The translations under genes were made by a program, and so were the position numbers. Below the pieces are notes generated by a model. It was not told the DNA's origin, ran no database searches, and saw only the letters and a program-made list of their open reading frames with translations. A DNA stretch of 64,000 nt from Coniferiporia sulphurascens (Eukaryota; Basidiomycota; Agaricomycetes; Hymenochaetales; Hymenochaetaceae): NCBI GenBank assembly GCA_002794785.1, contig NBBA01000007.1, positions 1,612,001 to 1,676,000 of the forward strand. Reading direction: 5' to 3'. The first letter of the stretch is position 1; each line of letters begins with the position of its first letter. Of the stretch, positions 58,775 through 64,000 are shown in pieces.

Positions 58775-60007
58775 GAAGAGTCACGCCGCTGAAAGTTGCA
58801 GTAGTACGCGGGTTTGGTTGGAAGCTTCCAGTCGAGTCGGACACCCCAACCACGAACAAACTGGCGCTTAATTGACCATCACATTAATGGGAGGCTGTTA
58901 ATCACGTTCCAGCCGGATTTGGTTGGAATCGAAGGGCGAAGTCAAATTCGAGGATAACAAGGTTCTCATATCTGCTACCTCGATCTGCTCGATATGGCAA
59001 GTAGTTTCCACTTATTCAAACCCTTACTATCGTGTGACCCCTCTTACAAAAATTTTGTATTTTGCCTCTACAGCACTCACATTTTCATGTATTTTCCTCT
59101 TTCTTGATATTTATAATTCACTTACAACTAGCTATCTCCAGAAATTTTTCGGATAGTTTTTGATAAGCAGAATCTCCCAGAATGAAGGTGCCCCTCATAC
59201 AAAATACTGGTCACACTCTGTCACAGAGACTGTTGAAACTCCGACTGATAAACACTCGGCATTATGCAAAAACTCAACACCGGATGCTAGCGGAGTTTTA
59301 AATATAACAGAATGCGGGGTGCATTCTGTCACCTTTTGTCACCCTTTAGATAAATTTCTCTCTTTCTATGCAACACAATAAGCTATTCCTCTCGGAATAG
59401 CACAATAACATGCTCGATATCTAATAAATAAGTTACTACAATATATCTGCTGATATGCGCACGTATTGTGTGAGCCGGTGGTCCCAAAAGACTTCTACAG
59501 ACCAAAAAAAATGTATTTTGACAATGACTTCACACCAATGCGATTTTTTACAAAGAAAGTTTTGCATTCACTGTAACATAGTCTACTAGGGTCTACATGA
59601 ATTTTTCCGAAGACAGTTTGGTTGTGTGGAAGCTCAGAAATGCGAATTTTGTAAGAGGGGTCACACGATAGTACTAACACAGCGGTGAGTAATCGTTAAT
59701 CTCTAAACTTGGAAAACAAGTTTTATTATCAGAGCTTGTAAGCCAACTACAGTACCTGCTATGTACCAGTGTATACATCAACCGCACCATCCCAGATGGA
59801 ACTACATCTCGTACATTTATATTTCACAATGAAAGCTTCAGCGAACCTCCAAACTAACTTTTACAACATATATCCCAATTATTCAAGTAAACGTGGTGCG
59901 GACTTCAATGAGAAAAGAAGGCGATAGCGCCCTTAATCCAAAACGAACAAACAAACAAACAAGAAAGAGTGAGCCTTAGCATAGCTAGAAGACCAGCCGT
60001 GTTCCTT
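58775..60007. other. P4-chk1 spacer carrying a MITE-like element
   Basis: 1.2 kb with the P4 upstream region, the element at 59025-59673 and the chk1 3' region. A 9-bp hairpin, ACAGAATGC/GCATTCTGT, lies near 59,306-59,329. Confidence 0.5.
59025..59673. mobile_element. MITE-like element, about 650 bp, perfect 27-bp terminal inverted repeats
   Basis: 59025-59051 and 59647-59673 are exact reverse complements over 27 bases; the end begins TACTATCGTGTGACCCCTCT. The inside has no transposase frame. TA at the outer ends could be a target duplication. Confidence 0.8.
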
Positions 60008-62066
<2,059 letters not shown>

Positions 62067-62490
62067 TAGACTCGTAAAAGTCAGTAAACAAGAAAGCAAG
62101 GCTTAGTGTGTGTTGGGGGGTTTCAAGAGCTGAAGCAGCTCGTCGAGAGAGAGGCTTTGTGGAAAGTTAGTCAGTGTGGTTTTGCATTGAGTCCTTGTCG
62201 GGCCCGGTTGTCGTCGGATTCATCTGGACGCGTAATTCACGTGACACGAAATACAGCAGCTTTCAAAATTTAGCTAGCTCATCGCAGAAAGAACTCGATT
62301 TATTAGCAAGATAAAAAAAAGCAAAAATAGCCATCACCGCCATGGAGCGCGCGAGACAGCGAAAGCATCTACATACGAAGGATAATATATACTAATTACA
62401 GGATGTAGTCTCCCCCCTGAGTACAGAAGCGACAAGCGCATGTGCGTGTGTATGATACAAGTCATTAAGGGAAGAGAAAGTGCCGGTACC
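62067..62490. other. Intergenic between chk1 and hydrolase gene
   Basis: About 420 bp: chk1 promoter side and hydrolase 3' end. Nothing distinctive. Confidence 0.4.
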
Positions 62491-63963
62491 TCACTCTAAG
62501 CTTTCGATGAAGTCTGCAACCGCAGTCCAATAGCCACGCTGCACGCATGTGTCGTCTGCGTCACAAGAAAGAAAGAAAGAAAGAAAGAAAAGAGGAAAGA
62601 AAGAAATCAGCACCCCGCTTGAGCCACAAGCATACATTCAACTCACTGTGTGTACCCTCGCTGAACTCGACCAGGCGTCCGCGTCTACGCGGCTTGCCAG
62701 GCACATTGCGTAGCAGACGCTCGAGCTCAGCCATGTGTGCACGCGGGACGACCTCATCGCGCGTGCCGCTGAGCATGAGGATGGGCGTCTCCGCAGGGAT
62801 GAACGACACCCTCGAAGCAGAGTCCCACTTCTGGTGGCATAGGAACGTGACGCGTGAAAGACCGGGCATCGCGGTCGGGATGAGCCGAGGGATGGAGAGG
62901 AAGGTGTTTTCTAGGATGAGAGCGCGGATCTGGCAATGAGGGAGGGGGGGAAGAGAGTGAGATGAAGTGGGCGAAGCGGATTTGAGAAGGGAGGGGACGC
63001 ACCGTGGAGGGGTTCCGGCTAGCAAGGTCGATAGCGACCGCCCCGCCAATAGATTGTCCATATAGGATCTAGATAATATGTGAGTTCAAACTTCAACACA
63101 GAGACTCATGCACAAACGAACAATGGGCGTTTTCCACAGTGTAACGTTCGAGGTCAGGTAGTCCAAAGCGGTCTGCGCATCCATACGCAATCCTGATGTA
63201 CAATTAGCGTCCAGAAGATGTTACAAGTGTCAAATAAGTGCTGAGCACACCTTTCTCTGATGGCGAGCCCTCTGACAAACCATAACTGCGGAAACCATAG
63301 ATATGAACAACTGTGACACAAATTACATCAAGAAGTTGTACGCACCCACGATATGACAACATAAGCACGTTGCAACGCATCTCAACAAAGAACATCTTCG
63401 CGAGTGGAATACGATGGCCTGCGTTGCCTCCGTTACCGTGGAACATCACCACCGTTGGACGTCTCGCCGCGAACTGAGATCGCATTTATCACAAATAAGT
63501 AATCATTAAAAAGATCTGGTACACACCTCCTCATCTGACAGGTTCTTTGGGACATCTAGAAGGACCATTGAATCCCCCTGCAGTAGGACTTTCCGCTGCA
63601 CAAGGAGGAACGCGCGTATTTTCACGTGGTCGGGCGTGTCCAATGTAAGTTCCTCATACGGGAGACCAAAAGCCGATGGCACGGGGACCTCTAGACGTTT
63701 CCCAAGCATACATAGCGTGAGTCCCAGTCCTGCCCTTTCCGACGCGTCACACACCTGTCCTCGAGCCCGGCGGAAACGCAGAGGGGTAGATCAAGTAGTT
63801 CTGGCCATAGTAAAGCAATCCAAGACCTGGAGACGAAAGCAACAATGAACACGCTGGAATCAGACAGCGAGAAAGTACTATTCGCACCAACAGTAGTAAG
63901 ACCGGCTGCCGAAGCGAACGCGCCCTTGAAGATACCAGGACGACTGCGGTTAGCAGAGCACAT
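62491..63963 (-). CDS. BEM46/ABHD13-type membrane-anchored alpha/beta hydrolase
   Basis: Serine hydrolase of the BEM46 family. Nine exons: 63963-63888, 63826-63755, 63690-63527, 63473-63346, 63285-63251, 63192-63122, 63068-63003, 62929-62647, 62555-62491; 319 residues. An N-terminal hydrophobic anchor (AGLTTVGLGLLYYGQNYLIY) is followed by PSAFPPGSRT and GLPYEELTLDTPD, both typical. The oxyanion motif is MFHGNGGNAGH. The nucleophile Ser is in LYGQSIGGAVAI, the acid Asp in LSGTRDEVVP, and the catalytic His in EGTHNDTC. Fungal BEM46 proteins sit at the ER and plasma membrane and influence hyphal polarity; the substrate is unknown. ATG 63963 gives a complete-looking protein, but no in-frame stop lies upstream before the window edge. 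Confidence 0.9.
62568..62598 (+). repeat. (GAAA)n microsatellite inside a hydrolase intron
   Basis: About six GAAA units in the last intron of the hydrolase gene; on the coding strand it forms a CTTT-rich polypyrimidine tract ahead of the acceptor GACGCAG. Confidence 0.85.
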
Positions 63964-64000
63964 AACTGTTATAGAAGAGCAACCAAAGCAGCTACTTTTG

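Overview
The window is nuclear DNA of a filamentous basidiomycete, most likely an Agaricomycete mushroom or polypore. Genes are broken by many short introns (mostly 45-75 nt) that join frames cleanly, there are no bacterial operon or ribosome-binding signals, and the protein set is fungal: Ubc13-type E2, Chk1 kinase, 14-TM drug/H+ antiporter, Tea4/Bud14-like polarity protein, PIF/Harbinger transposase and tandem gene families. Exon joins were made by hand and checked for reading phase. Family names come from recognised motifs, not from database searches.

Layout. 1-24,600 is a gene-dense housekeeping block. It holds a mitochondrial dicarboxylate-type carrier (cut by the left edge), an RS-domain protein, an RBM18-like RRM protein, a weak hypothetical gene, an SH3/RA polarity protein, a catalase with a clear TATA box, a giant disordered RING-H2 protein and ubc13. 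25,238-28,041 is an MFS antiporter. 28-38 kb is accessory: a tandem duplication of Ser-rich single-pass membrane protein genes, then a catalytically dead PIF/Harbinger transposase. 38-59 kb is dominated by four paralogs (P1-P4) of a membrane protein family I do not recognise. They are interrupted by a small secreted hydrophobic protein gene and by several foldback or MITE-like elements. 60-64 kb returns to conserved genes: chk1 and a BEM46/ABHD13-type hydrolase.

The most unusual part is the P1-P4 cluster. All four genes share the same central exon series (37, 25, 160, 158, 31, 120, 232 and 130 nt), including a 25-nt microexon. This series encodes a conserved core with four predicted membrane segments. 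The N-terminal exons and long disordered C-terminal tails diverge strongly, and orientation is mixed. P2 has lost a canonical splice donor. A conserved core with fast-changing tails, in tandem and beside transposons, fits a diversifying lineage-specific family, but the function is unknown.

A second theme is unusual splicing across unrelated genes: microexons of 11, 12, 25 and 29 nt, at least two well supported GC-AG introns (ubc13, chk1) and many donors of the form GTTCG[TC].
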